Shown here: positions 54,469-63,984 of the stretch, piece by piece | Numbering within the stretch: position 1 is the first letter of the stretch | How the letters are laid out: each line of letters opens with the position of its first letter | Source: JAFGBI01 sp964480725 | GTDB taxonomy: Bacteria > Myxococcota_A > Polyangia > Polyangiales > Polyangiaceae | NCBI GenBank assembly: GCA_964480725.1 | Contig: CAYZQO010000014.1 | Span: 1-64,000, forward strand | Reading direction: 5' to 3' | DNA: 64,000 nt | Translations under genes and position numbers: made by a program | The notes under the pieces: generated by a model | The model's input: only the letters and a program-made list of their open reading frames with translations | Told to the model about the DNA's origin: nothing | The model's database searches: none

Positions 54469-56727
54469 GTGGCCCGGCGAGCGCGCGGGCCAGCGTGGGC
54501 CCCGAGAGCCTCTGGGCCGCCCCCGTCAACGCTCGTGGCGCGCCGCGGGTGGGGCCCGCCGCGCGCCGGGTGGGCTTGCTGGCTCCTGCTGGCGGCCCTG
54601 GCGCTGCTGCCGGTCGGCTGCCGGCACTCCGTGCCCGAAGGCGCGCTCGTCGTCCGCTCCGTCGATGTGGAGGGGACCCGGGGGGTCGACCCTGGGCCGC
54701 TGCTCGCGGGCATGGCCACCGCGCCGTCGCGGCGCTTCCTCGGCGTCTGGGACGGGGTCGCGTTCGAGTACGAGATCTACGACGAGAACCTGCTCGCGCG
54801 GGATCTCGAGCGGGTGGAGCGCTACCTCCGGGCCCGCGGCTACTACGAGGGCAAGGTCCGCGCTGCGCGCGTCATTCGCCTCGAGGACGGGCGCCGCGTC
54901 CGGGTCGAGATCGAGGTCGTGCAGGGGGTGCCGGTGCTGGTGCGTCGGGTCGAGGTCGCCGGTCTCGACGCTCTGCCCTGGTCCGTCGGCAAGACCTCGT
55001 TCGCCGCCGAGGTCCTGCGGCACGTGGGGTTCCGGGACTGCGCGCTCGGCCCCGACGGCGTTTCCTGCCTGAGCGGTGATCTGTTCGACGAGGCGGTCTT
55101 CGAGGGCTCCAAGGAGAAGATCGCGGAGACGTTGGCGAACCACGGCTTCGCCTTCGTGCGTGTGGAGGCGACGGCGGACGTGGACGTCACCCACCACGCT
55201 GCCGACGTTCGCTTCGTGGTGACCCCGGGCCCGATGGCGGTCTACGGGGACATCACCATCGAGGGGCTGGAGCAGATCCCGGCGCGAAAGATCCGCGCGC
55301 AGCTCGCCCTCGAGGCGGGTGAGCCCTACTCGCGACGGGAGCTCCGCGCCGCCGAGGATCAGCTCGCGGCGCTGGGGCGATTCTCGGTGGTGGAGGTGCG
55401 CGAGGACCTGGGGCACCCCGAGCGGGCGGCGGTGCCGGTGATCATCCGCCTCAAGGAGGCGCACCTGCACGGCGTGCGCGCCGGGGTGGGCGCGCGCTTC
55501 GACGTGCTGCGGCTGTCGACGCACGTGCTCGGCGGGTGGGACAGCCAGAACTTCCTGGGCGGGATGCGCAGCCTCCGGGTGGAGGATCGCTTCGGGCTCA
55601 TCTACTTTCCGCTGCGGGTGGGGCTCCTGGAGGGCCCCGTCCAGGTCCTCCCCGAGAACTCCTTCTCCACCACCCTCCGGCAGCCGTCGTTCATCGAGGG
55701 GCGCACGGAGGGGTTCGTTCGGGCGGAGATCAACGCCTACCCGGTGCTCTATCGGCTGCCCGACGGCGTGGACCCGAGCGACGAGCGCATCATCGGCTTC
55801 CTGGAGTTCCGCGGCTCCACCGGCGTGCAGCGGCCGTTCTTCGGCCAGAAGCTCTCCGTCGCCACCAGCTACAACCTGAGCGAGAACATCCCGCTCGCCT
55901 ACCGGCGCCAGGGGCCGGATCCAGCGGGGCTCGATCGCGTGCGGGTGGGGTACCCGGAGCTTCGCATGATGCTCGACCTCCGCGACGACCCGATCGCGCC
56001 CACCTTCGGCCTGCTGCTCATCAACACCCTGCAGGTCGCGGGGGCGTTCGGTGACGGCGACGTCCGCGACGTGAAGATCCAGCCCGACGCGCGCGTCTTT
56101 CTCCCCGTGGCCCGCAAGGTGACCCTGGCGGTGCGCGGCTCCGTCGGCTGGCTCTTCCCTCAGGACTACGGCAAGACCCTCGATCCCGCCGCGGCCTCGA
56201 CCCTGGATCCGGCGAGCGCGGAGGCGGTTCGTGACCAGGCAAAGCTCCTGTTCCGGGTCTTCTACTCGGGCGGTCCCAACTCGAATCGGGGGTATCCCTT
56301 CCGTGGCGTCGGCCCTCACGGTCCGCTGGGCTTCCTCAAGCCGACGACCGTGCCCTGCTCCTTCGACCCGCCGCCGGACGACCCGAACCCGGACGTCTGC
56401 AACCGCCCGCTGGGTGGGCTGACGCTCTGGGAGAGCTCCCTCGAGGTCCGCTTCCCGATCTGGGGCGCCGTCGGGGCGGTGGTGTTCGTCGACGCGAGCG
56501 ATCTGACGCGACGGGAGGCGTACCTCCGGGCCACCAGCCCGCACCTCTCTCCGGGGGTCGGGGTGCGCTACACTACCCCCGTGGGGCCCCTGCGCATCGA
56601 CGTCGGCTACCGGGCGCTCAGGACTGTGGCGGACGACGCGGAGGTGGAGCTCGCCGGGGAGCCCGATCCCGACCGGATCCTCGGCCTGCCGGTGGCGGTG
56701 CACCTCTCGCTCGGGGAGGCGTTCTGA
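54469..56727 (+). CDS. Omp85 (BamA/TamA-like) protein with an N-terminal lipobox
   Basis: 752 residues. The N-terminus has a hydrophobic segment ending LLPVGC (Cys51), a lipobox, unusual for Omp85 proteins, which normally carry a plain signal peptide. Residues ~55-320 hold about three POTRA domains (LVVRSVDVEGTRG, LVRRVEVAGLDALP, YGDITIEGLEQIP). The C-terminal ~400 residues are the barrel, with SGGPNSNRGYPFRGVGP (the loop L6-like RGY region) and a terminal strand ending in LSLGEAF. GTG 54469 gives a long signal; GTG 54535 is an alternative. It is followed by tamB, so it probably acts as TamA. Confidence 0.85.
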   Translation: MARRARGPAWAPRASGPPPSTLVARRGWGPPRAGWACWLLLAALALLPVGCRHSVPEGALVVRSVDVEGTRGVDPGPLLAGMATAPSRRFLGVWDGVAFEYEIYDENLLARDLERVERYLRARGYYEGKVRAARVIRLEDGRRVRVEIEVVQGVPVLVRRVEVAGLDALPWSVGKTSFAAEVLRHVGFRDCALGPDGVSCLSGDLFDEAVFEGSKEKIAETLANHGFAFVRVEATADVDVTHHAADVRFVVTPGPMAVYGDITIEGLEQIPARKIRAQLALEAGEPYSRRELRAAEDQLAALGRFSVVEVREDLGHPERAAVPVIIRLKEAHLHGVRAGVGARFDVLRLSTHVLGGWDSQNFLGGMRSLRVEDRFGLIYFPLRVGLLEGPVQVLPENSFSTTLRQPSFIEGRTEGFVRAEINAYPVLYRLPDGVDPSDERIIGFLEFRGSTGVQRPFFGQKLSVATSYNLSENIPLAYRRQGPDPAGLDRVRVGYPELRMMLDLRDDPIAPTFGLLLINTLQVAGAFGDGDVRDVKIQPDARVFLPVARKVTLAVRGSVGWLFPQDYGKTLDPAAASTLDPASAEAVRDQAKLLFRVFYSGGPNSNRGYPFRGVGPHGPLGFLKPTTVPCSFDPPPDDPNPDVCNRPLGGLTLWESSLEVRFPIWGAVGAVVFVDASDLTRREAYLRATSPHLSPGVGVRYTTPVGPLRIDVGYRALRTVADDAEVELAGEPDPDRILGLPVAVHLSLGEAF

Positions 56728-56741
56728 CCGGAGGTCGGCGC

Positions 56742-59700
56742 GTGAGCCACCCGGTCCCGCCCACCTTGGTCCCGGCGCCGACGCCGGGAGACCCGTCCGC
56801 CGCGGGCCCGCCGCGGCGCGCGGGCTGGGCTCGGGTGAGGCGGGCGCTGCGGGCGCTGGTCGGCCTGCTCCTGCTCGGTGCTGTGTTCGTGGCGGCGGCG
56901 CTCGGGGGCCTGCTCTTGCACCTCGGGACGCCGCCGTCGCGGCGCGTGCTGGCGAGCGCCCTGACCCAGGGGCTGAGCGCCCTGTTCGACGGCGATGTGG
57001 TCGTGGGCGACCTCGTCGCCGTCGGGACGCAGCGGTTGGTGGTGCGCAGCGTCGTCGTGCGCGACCCGGAGGGCGCCGTCGTGCTCGAGATCGGGCGCCT
57101 GCGCGTTCACGCCAACGGCGTCGAGATCGCCCGGCGTGCCCTGCTCGGCACCGGCAAGCAGACGCTCGTCATCGATCGTGTCCGCGCTGACGACGTCACC
57201 TGTGCCGTGCTCACCGACGACCAGCACGGGACGCCGTCGATCGCGCGCGCCTTCCAGCCGACGCCGAGGGCCCAGCCCAGCGCCGCCCCTGCCCCGTCCG
57301 GGCAGGAGATCCGAGTCTGGCTCCCCCACATCGAGATTGGGCGCGGGTTCGCCCGCGGGGTCTTTCCCGGCCTGCCCGCCGTCGAGGCGGACGTCACCCA
57401 GGTCAGGGGCTCCGTGCTGGCGACCCGTCGCGGTGCCGCCGTGGACGTGGAGCGCTTCGGCACGGTCGTGCGGGGCCTGGGCCGGGTGGAGTCGCGCGGC
57501 ACCGGGGAGCTGCACGTGCGCGCTCCCGGGCGCATGTGGTCGAGCTTCGACGGGTTCGTGGGCGACGTCGGCGTGTCCGCCTGGGCCGAGCTCCACGGCA
57601 AGGTGGTGGAGGCGCGCGTGGACCTGCCACGCGCCACGCCCGAGGCCGTCCGGGCCGTCTGGGCGGCGTGGCCCTTCTGGGACGACGCTCGGGTCCATCT
57701 CGTCGCGCGCGGCGAGCTCCCGTCGCTCGCCGCGCAGGCGGAGGTGGATCTCGGGCCGACGCGGCTGCGCGCCGACGGCCACCTGCGCCTCTCCGGTGAC
57801 GTCGGCGTCCGCGCCGATCTCGAGGCGCAGCATTTCGATCTGCGCACCCTGGTGCCGGCGTCGCCGCCGACGGACATCGGCGCCAGCGCGCAGCTCACCC
57901 TCTTCGAGGGCGACGACGGACTGACCGTGAAGATCAACGGCATCACCACGCCGGCGACGATCGGCGCCGTGGACGTGCCGGCCACGGACCTCACCGGGGC
58001 GCTGGTGGCCGGGGTCTTCGGCGGTAAGGCGACGCTGCACGAGCGTGGCATCCCCGTGAAGGTGGACCTGGACATCGGACGGGACGGGGCCGTGGATCTC
58101 GCGCTGCACGCGCGCACGTTCCGTCTCCAGCGCGCGCCGCGGATCGCGGCGCTCACCGCGGCCGACGGTTTCGCCGACGTGAAGGTGACCGGGCGCGTGG
58201 TCGACGCCCAGCTCGACGCCACCGTGGACGGGACCATCGACGCCTTCTCGCTGGGTGAGCTCGCGGCGCGGCGCGCGCGGGTGACCGGGCGCGTCTACGG
58301 GCCCCTCGCGACGCCGGCGCAGCTCGGGGTGGACCTCCGCGTGGTCGCGAGCGGGGTCCGCTCCTCGGGGGCCTCCTTCGAGCAGGTCGACCTCGGCGTG
58401 TCGGGGCCCGTGCGGCGCCCGCGCGTGCGCGCGCGCCTGACCGACCCGCGCGGCCCGAGCTTCGAGCTCGACGGCACGGTCGAGCCGTTCGCCGGGCGGG
58501 CTGCGGGGCTGCGGGTGGCTGTCACCCGGGGGGGCGTGCGCGTGGAGGGCAAGGTCGATCGGTTCGCGGTCGGTTCGGGGGTCGTGTCCATCGAGGGGCT
58601 CGAGCTCCGCGGCGCGGGCGGGAGCCTCGCGCTGGACGCTGCCATCGACGCCCGGCGCGTGGTGATCAAGTCGAGTGGGCAGGGCGTGGACCTCGCTGAG
58701 GTGGCGCGCGTCGTGGGGCTGCCGCCGGGTCTGGTGACCGGGCGGGTCGAGGCCGCCAACATCGACCTGGAGATCTACCAGCAGGCGACGCGAACCTCGC
58801 GCGGTCGCGTTGCCCTGGCCCTCGACGACGTCGCCGTGCTCGGGCTGACCGACGCTCGGCTGCGCGTCGAGGGCACGCTGGAGCACGACCAGCTCGACGG
58901 AGATGCGGAGCTCGTGGTGCCCGCGCTGGGGGCGGCGACGCTCGATGTCGGCCTGGTGCTCGGCGGCCCCCCCCTCGACGCGGAGGCGTGGAGCGACGCG
59001 ACCGGTGCGACCGAGCTCCGCCTGGCCGGCGTGGATCTCGCGGAGGTTGCGGCTTGGCTCGAGCCACGGCTCGGTGGGCTCGGGCTCGCGGGGCGCGCGA
59101 GCGGCGCGCTGCGCCTCTCGCGGGAGGACGCCATGGCCATGCCCGACATCGACGCGGTGGCGACCACCGAGGGGCTCGTGGTGCGGTACGGCACGGACGA
59201 GTACCGCGGCGTCGACCTCGGCGCCATGACGCACGTGGACGGGGGGACCGGCGAGGCGGGGCTTTCGGTGAGCGCGGGCGTTGCGGACGGCCTGTTCGCG
59301 AGCGGGCTCGCCGTGGTCGAGCTCGATCTGCCCGCATTGGCGGCCGAACCCGAGCGAGCGGCGGAGCTCCTGCTCGCCTCCCGCGCCCAGGCGACCGTGC
59401 GCGTGCCGTCGCGCTCGCTCACGGCGCTGCCCGAGTTCGTCCCGCCCCTCGGGCTCCAGGGGGCCGTGGACGGGAGGATCGAGGGCACGGGCACGCTGGG
59501 CGACCCCCTGCTCGTGGTGGTGCTCGACGCGCGGCAGCTGCGCGCGGTCGAGGGCCCCTTCCGAGTGCCGCTGGACGGTTCGGCGACGGTGACCCTCCGG
59601 CCTCGTACCGGCGTGGTGGGCGCCAACGCGGAGGTGCGTCACGAGGGCAACCGGATCGTGTACGCCACGGCGGAGGGGACGTTGCCGCTCGAGGCGGCGC

Positions 59701-61562
59701 TTGCCAGCGGGCCGCGGGAGCTCGCCGAATGGACCGGGGTCGCGACCGCCCGGTTCTTCAACCTCCCGCTCGGCATGGTGCCGGGTTTCTCCGATCTGGG
59801 CATCCAGGGCGCGGTGCGCGGCGCCGTGGCGATCGAGCGGACGGAGGGCGACCCGCAGCTCCGCGGCGGGATCGACGTGCAACAGTTCGCCGTCAACGGC
59901 GCGCCCCTGGGCGCGGCCAGCGTGCGGCTCGAGCCGACGACGGAGCAGGTGGAGCTCTACCTGGCGCTCGACGAGGGCGCCCGCGTCGCGGGGGTGGACG
60001 ACAGCCCCAACCGCCCGCCGCTCGCCGCGGGGGTTCGCGGCGGCCTCCGCTGGCAGGACGGGATCCCCTCGCTCGACCCGGCGGTCCCCATCCAGATCCA
60101 CGCGCAGGCCGACGCCCTCGACGCGCGCACGCTCACGCCGGTCGTGCGCGGCGTCCTGACCGAGCTCGCCGGGCGCGTCGACGGGATGGTCCACGTCACG
60201 CTGCGGGCGACGGAGGTGCCGGCGCCGAGGGCAGCGCTCGAGGGGGCGCTGGCGTACGGCGCCGGCGAGCCAGCGGCTCCGGTCGCGCCCGCCGCGGCGA
60301 GCGACTCCGCTCCGCCCCCGACCACCGCCTGGCGCGCCGGGATCGAGGGGGCCCTGGGGCTCAGCGACGGCGCCCTCCAGATCGCGGAGCTGGGGCTCCG
60401 AGTCACCGACGCCACGCTCCACGCGCGGGCGGCCATCCACGGGCAGCGGACCATCATCCACGTGACCAAGATCGAGGGGAAGGCCCGCAGTGCCACGCCC
60501 AACGTGAAGGGCTGGGCCGAGCTCTACCTCGACTGGGAGGGGCTCGCCGGGGGCAAGGGCGCGCTCGCCGCGACCGAGATGCCCGTCCCGATCGGCGGCG
60601 TGTCGCTGGCCACGATGACCGCGCAGAGCACCTTCGACCTCGAGCGGACGCCGGAGGCGATGCGGGTCGAGGTGCGCTTCGAGCGCCTGGAGGCGAGCGT
60701 GCCGCTGTCGGCGACGCGCTTCGTGCTCGACACCGACGATCACCCTGACATCACCATCGCGCAGCCGCTCCGTCAGGACCGCGCCGTGGGGGACGAGGGA
60801 TCGACGCCCTGGCACCTCGCGTTCGACCTCGGCGCGCAGGCGCGGGTCGTGCAGAGCGACTTCGTGATCCCGCTCGGTGGGCGGCCCGAGCTCCACCTCG
60901 GCGCCGAGACGGCGCTCAGCGGCTACGTGGACCTCGAGCCCGGGGGACGCCTTCCGATCCTCGGCAAGACCTTCCGCGTCGAGAGCGGGCGGGTGAGCTT
61001 CGATCCCGAGGACCCCGCGAACCCCAGCCTCAACGTGGTCGCCAGCTGGAAGACCACCGAGGCGACCGTGTTCCTCCGCATCCTCGGGCGTTGGGAGAGC
61101 CCCAAGCTGAAGCTCGAGAGCGAGCCCCCCTACACCGAGGACCAGATCTTCGTGCTCCTGCTCGGCGGCTCGCTCGACGACGCGCGAGCCTCCCAGCAGG
61201 GGACCCAGATCCAGGCCGCCTACGGAGCCGCGCAGGTGCTCGGGATGGGACAGCTCTTCGCCGGGACCGCGCTCTCGAACGTCGAGGTGAGCCCCGACAC
61301 CGAGGCGGGCGCGACGCGGTACCGGGCCTCCTATCGCGTGAGCGATCGGGTCCGTCTGGAGGGGATCTACCAGCCCGAGAACCCGGCGTCGGCGGGGCCG
61401 AGCGATGCGGCCGACAGCACGGGCGGAACGCTCGACGAGGCGCGGCGGCGCGACTCCTTCGCTGCCGCCGTGGAGCTCGGCCTCGGTCAGGGGTGGTTCC
61501 TGCGCACGGAGGCGGGCAACGCGAGCGCCGAGGCCGACGTGCTGTGGCAGTATCGGTACTGA
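56742..61562 (+). CDS. tamB: TamB-like translocation and assembly module protein (DUF490)
   Basis: 1606 residues. An N-terminal membrane helix (about 37-60) anchors a very long beta-rich periplasmic protein of repeating AsmA/TamB-type strands (for example RLRVHANGVEIARRALLG). The C-terminal ~300 residues are the conserved TamB domain: TFRVESGRVSFDPEDPANPSLNV, KLKLESEPPYTEDQIFVLLLGG and a barrel-like end (RTEAGNASAEADVLWQYRY). TamB bridges the inner membrane to the TamA barrel and moves lipids or proteins to the outer membrane. GTG 56742 is 14 bases after the Omp85 gene, completing the pair. Confidence 0.9.
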   Translation: MSHPVPPTLVPAPTPGDPSAAGPPRRAGWARVRRALRALVGLLLLGAVFVAAALGGLLLHLGTPPSRRVLASALTQGLSALFDGDVVVGDLVAVGTQRLVVRSVVVRDPEGAVVLEIGRLRVHANGVEIARRALLGTGKQTLVIDRVRADDVTCAVLTDDQHGTPSIARAFQPTPRAQPSAAPAPSGQEIRVWLPHIEIGRGFARGVFPGLPAVEADVTQVRGSVLATRRGAAVDVERFGTVVRGLGRVESRGTGELHVRAPGRMWSSFDGFVGDVGVSAWAELHGKVVEARVDLPRATPEAVRAVWAAWPFWDDARVHLVARGELPSLAAQAEVDLGPTRLRADGHLRLSGDVGVRADLEAQHFDLRTLVPASPPTDIGASAQLTLFEGDDGLTVKINGITTPATIGAVDVPATDLTGALVAGVFGGKATLHERGIPVKVDLDIGRDGAVDLALHARTFRLQRAPRIAALTAADGFADVKVTGRVVDAQLDATVDGTIDAFSLGELAARRARVTGRVYGPLATPAQLGVDLRVVASGVRSSGASFEQVDLGVSGPVRRPRVRARLTDPRGPSFELDGTVEPFAGRAAGLRVAVTRGGVRVEGKVDRFAVGSGVVSIEGLELRGAGGSLALDAAIDARRVVIKSSGQGVDLAEVARVVGLPPGLVTGRVEAANIDLEIYQQATRTSRGRVALALDDVAVLGLTDARLRVEGTLEHDQLDGDAELVVPALGAATLDVGLVLGGPPLDAEAWSDATGATELRLAGVDLAEVAAWLEPRLGGLGLAGRASGALRLSREDAMAMPDIDAVATTEGLVVRYGTDEYRGVDLGAMTHVDGGTGEAGLSVSAGVADGLFASGLAVVELDLPALAAEPERAAELLLASRAQATVRVPSRSLTALPEFVPPLGLQGAVDGRIEGTGTLGDPLLVVVLDARQLRAVEGPFRVPLDGSATVTLRPRTGVVGANAEVRHEGNRIVYATAEGTLPLEAALASGPRELAEWTGVATARFFNLPLGMVPGFSDLGIQGAVRGAVAIERTEGDPQLRGGIDVQQFAVNGAPLGAASVRLEPTTEQVELYLALDEGARVAGVDDSPNRPPLAAGVRGGLRWQDGIPSLDPAVPIQIHAQADALDARTLTPVVRGVLTELAGRVDGMVHVTLRATEVPAPRAALEGALAYGAGEPAAPVAPAAASDSAPPPTTAWRAGIEGALGLSDGALQIAELGLRVTDATLHARAAIHGQRTIIHVTKIEGKARSATPNVKGWAELYLDWEGLAGGKGALAATEMPVPIGGVSLATMTAQSTFDLERTPEAMRVEVRFERLEASVPLSATRFVLDTDDHPDITIAQPLRQDRAVGDEGSTPWHLAFDLGAQARVVQSDFVIPLGGRPELHLGAETALSGYVDLEPGGRLPILGKTFRVESGRVSFDPEDPANPSLNVVASWKTTEATVFLRILGRWESPKLKLESEPPYTEDQIFVLLLGGSLDDARASQQGTQIQAAYGAAQVLGMGQLFAGTALSNVEVSPDTEAGATRYRASYRVSDRVRLEGIYQPENPASAGPSDAADSTGGTLDEARRRDSFAAAVELGLGQGWFLRTEAGNASAEADVLWQYRY

Positions 61563-61653
61563 GGCCCGGTTTCGGCCTCTCGGACCGAATGCGCGCGGGC
61601 ACGGAGCCCTTGCGTGGAGCGGGGCGAGGTGGAAGGTTGGGCCCGGACGCCGA

Positions 61654-62889
61654 GTGTCGCTCCCAGGGGGAGGGGCCCGCTCTCCCGGTGACACCTTGTA
61701 CTTCGACCGACAGACCTGGCGGGCGCTCCGCGCCGCGGCCGCGCGAGAGGGCCCCCGCCGGCGGGCCTATTTCGCCGCCACGCAGGCGGTCCTCGGCGCG
61801 GCTCGTGGCGTCGTGTCCCTCGGACGCCGGCTCGACGATCTGTTCTACCCCGGGTACTCCCGCGTCGCGGTGCGGCGGCCGGTGTTCATCTACGCATCGC
61901 CCCGCAGCGGCACCACGGTGCTGCACCGCCTGCTGGGGCTCGACGAGGCGCGCTTCACGCACGTCAAGCTCTACCAGACGATCCTGCAGAGCGTGACGCT
62001 CACGCGCGCGGTCGAGGCGGTCGGAGCGCTCGACCCCCTGCTCGGCGGGCGGCTTGGGCGGGCTCTCGACGCCGTCGACTCGCGCTTTTTCGGCGGCTGG
62101 CGCGACGTGCACCCGATGGGGCTCCGCCAGGCGGAGGAGGACGAGATGTACTTCCTCCTCTCGCTGCTCAGCCCCGGCGCCGTGCTCTTCTATCCCTGGA
62201 TCGGGGCGCTCGAGCGCGCCTTCTGGCTCGACCGCGTGGAGCCCCCCGCCCGGCGCGCGGTGATGGAGGACGTCCGGGCGGGGATCCAGCGGCACCTCTA
62301 CGCGGCCGGTGCAGGGCGGACGTTCCTCGACAAGTCGGTCCTCCTGCCGGGGCGGATCGAGGCGATGCTCGAGACGTTCCCGGACGCGCGCTTCATCTAC
62401 CTGGTGCGGAATCCCTACGACGCGATCCCGTCCTTCGTCAGCATGTTCTCGTCGGTCTGGCGGGCGCTGTGGCCCGAGCGGCCGCGGGCGACTCCCGAGA
62501 CGCGCGCGCTCGCCGAGCTGGCGATCGAGTACTACCGTAGTGGGCTCGCGGTGCGCGGCCGCCTGAGTCAGGACCGCTGCTTCGTCCTGCGCTACGAGGA
62601 TCTCGTGCTGGCGCCGCGGCGCCAGGTCGAGCGGATCTACGCCCATTTCGGCTGGGAGATCAGCGACGACTTCGCGGCGCGTCTGGCCGAGCAGGACGGC
62701 GAGTTGCGCAGCTATCGCCCGCGTCACCGGTACGCCCTGGAGGAGTACGGCCTCACGCGGCGCGAGATCCGGGCCGCGCTGCCCGCGGTGTTCGAGGAGT
62801 TCGGCTTCGATCGGGGGCTGGCCGAGCCCGAGCCGGCCGAGGATCCGTGGGCCGAGCCCCAGCCCGCCGACCCCGGCGGCGCCGAGTGA
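61654..62889 (+). CDS. Sulfotransferase (Sulfotransfer_3 type)
   Basis: About 411 residues. PAPS-dependent sulfotransferase motifs are present: the 5'-phosphosulfate loop YASPRSGTTVLHRLL near residue 90 and the 3'-phosphate motif FIYLVRNPYDAIPSF near residue 250. LRYEDLVLAPRRQVERIYAHFG is the typical C-terminal segment. The acceptor is unknown; carbohydrate, lipid or peptide are all possible. The start is uncertain: GTG 61654 is listed, TTG 61696 (beginning LYFDRQTWRAL) is an alternative, and neither has a good ribosome binding site. It follows tamB after 91 bases. The acidic Pro-rich tail is probably disordered. Confidence 0.78.
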   Translation: MSLPGGGARSPGDTLYFDRQTWRALRAAAAREGPRRRAYFAATQAVLGAARGVVSLGRRLDDLFYPGYSRVAVRRPVFIYASPRSGTTVLHRLLGLDEARFTHVKLYQTILQSVTLTRAVEAVGALDPLLGGRLGRALDAVDSRFFGGWRDVHPMGLRQAEEDEMYFLLSLLSPGAVLFYPWIGALERAFWLDRVEPPARRAVMEDVRAGIQRHLYAAGAGRTFLDKSVLLPGRIEAMLETFPDARFIYLVRNPYDAIPSFVSMFSSVWRALWPERPRATPETRALAELAIEYYRSGLAVRGRLSQDRCFVLRYEDLVLAPRRQVERIYAHFGWEISDDFAARLAEQDGELRSYRPRHRYALEEYGLTRREIRAALPAVFEEFGFDRGLAEPEPAEDPWAEPQPADPGGAE

Positions 62890-62946
62890 GCTCCGAGGAG
62901 CGCGCCCGAGCCTCGCCGCGCGCTTCCGCTCGGCGGTGAGGTAACC

Positions 62947-62952
62947 TAGGCT
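62947..62952 (+). promoter_or_regulatory. Candidate -10 (TAGGCT) for rsmE, leaderless spacing
   Basis: TAGGCT is 7 nt before GTG 62960. The same hexamer occurs in the promoter candidate upstream of the second VWA gene. Confidence 0.4.
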
Positions 62953-62959
62953 GGGCCGC

Positions 62960-63703
62960 GTGCGACCGCCGCTGCGTGTGCCGGGCTCCCGGCTGGTGTC
63001 GGGGCAGCTCGTGCTGGACCGCGAGGCGGCGCGCTACGTCGCGCGGGTCCATCGCCGGCGGCCGGGGGATCGCCTCCTGCTCTTCGATCCCGAGGCGCGG
63101 CTCGAGGCGGACGCCACCGTGACGGCGTTGGGGCGCGAGGTGCGCGTCCTGGTCGAGCCGCCGCGCTCGGCCTCGGGCCCGGGGGCGCTCCCCGTCACCG
63201 TGCTGCAGGCGGTTGGCAAGGGGGATAAGGTGGATCGCGTGGTGCGCGACGCGACGGCGCTCAACGCGGCTCGCGTCGTCGCCGTCCAGACCGCGCGCTG
63301 CGTGGGAGACGCGGCTGCCCGCGCTCCCCGGCGCCAGGAGCGGTGGCGGAGCGTGGCGGTGCAGGCGGCGCGGCAGTGCGGCCGCGGCGATCTCCCGGAG
63401 CTCTGCGGCCCCTGGTCGCTCGAGGAGGCGCTCGAGCGGCTGGAGGCGGGTCCCGGCGTCGGCGTCTGCCTCGATCCGGGCGGGGGCGCGCTCTCGCCGG
63501 CGCTCGACGCCTGGCAACCGCCCGAGCCCCTGGTGATCGCGATCGGCCCCGAGGGTGGTTTCACCGCTGAGGAGACCGAGCGGCTGCGCTCGCGCGGGTT
63601 CACGCTCGCGCGGCTCGGCCCCTTCACCCTGCGCACCGAGGCCGCCGCCGCGGCCGCCCTGGGCGCGGTCGCGGCGGCGTTCGAGGGGCGGTCCCCGTCC
63701 TGA
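62960..63703 (+). CDS. rsmE: 16S rRNA (uracil-1498-N3)-methyltransferase
   Basis: 247 residues. RsmE methylates N3 of U1498 in 16S rRNA using SAM. The N-terminal PUA-like part (HRRRPGDRLLLFDPEARLEADA) is followed by the SPOUT domain. That domain shows LQAVGKGDKVDRVVRDATALNA, VAVQAARQCGRGD, the knot motif AIGPEGGFTAEE and LGPFTLRTEAAA. All SAM-binding knot features appear intact. GTG 62960 is supported by TAGGCT at -7. No PrmA or DnaJ neighbour is visible, though these often accompany rsmE. Confidence 0.93.
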   Translation: MRPPLRVPGSRLVSGQLVLDREAARYVARVHRRRPGDRLLLFDPEARLEADATVTALGREVRVLVEPPRSASGPGALPVTVLQAVGKGDKVDRVVRDATALNAARVVAVQTARCVGDAAARAPRRQERWRSVAVQAARQCGRGDLPELCGPWSLEEALERLEAGPGVGVCLDPGGGALSPALDAWQPPEPLVIAIGPEGGFTAEETERLRSRGFTLARLGPFTLRTEAAAAAALGAVAAAFEGRSPS

Positions 63704-63864
63704 CGGCCGCGTCAGGACGGCCGGCTCGGTTCCCCGGGGGGCCGTTCGTGGCTGGACGGCCACGGTGGCGTGGCGCCGCACCCGCACCCCGGCCGCCTGG
63801 CTCCCCGGGATCCGGCCGGATCCCGCGGTTCGGCTCGCGGCACGCGCCGTGCTGGGGGGAGGTC

Positions 63865-63984
63865 ATGCTCGCCGCCTTGCTCCCCGCCATCGTCGCGCTT
63901 GGGATCTTCGTGAGCACGCTCCGCATCCAACGCGTCGGGGTGAGCGAGCGCTTGCGACCGACGGGGTGTTCGGGTCACGCTTAG
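63865..63984 (+). CDS. Possible small membrane protein (39 residues)
   Basis: ATG 63865 is preceded by a very strong Shine-Dalgarno (GGGGGGAGG, 63853-63861). The peptide MLAALLPAIVALGIFVSTL forms a single membrane helix followed by a basic tail. The 161 bases upstream hold nothing else. Third-position GC is high in the first 20 codons and lower after. It may be a real small protein or chance; the window ends just downstream. Confidence 0.35.
   Translation: MLAALLPAIVALGIFVSTLRIQRVGVSERLRPTGCSGHA

Noticed and set aside
56607..61694. A 1695-codon open frame antisense to the Omp85/tamB genes
   Set aside because: It is composed of Arg/His/Pro/Gly-rich sequence without domains and mirrors the sense codons of tamB; long antisense frames are expected at this GC content.
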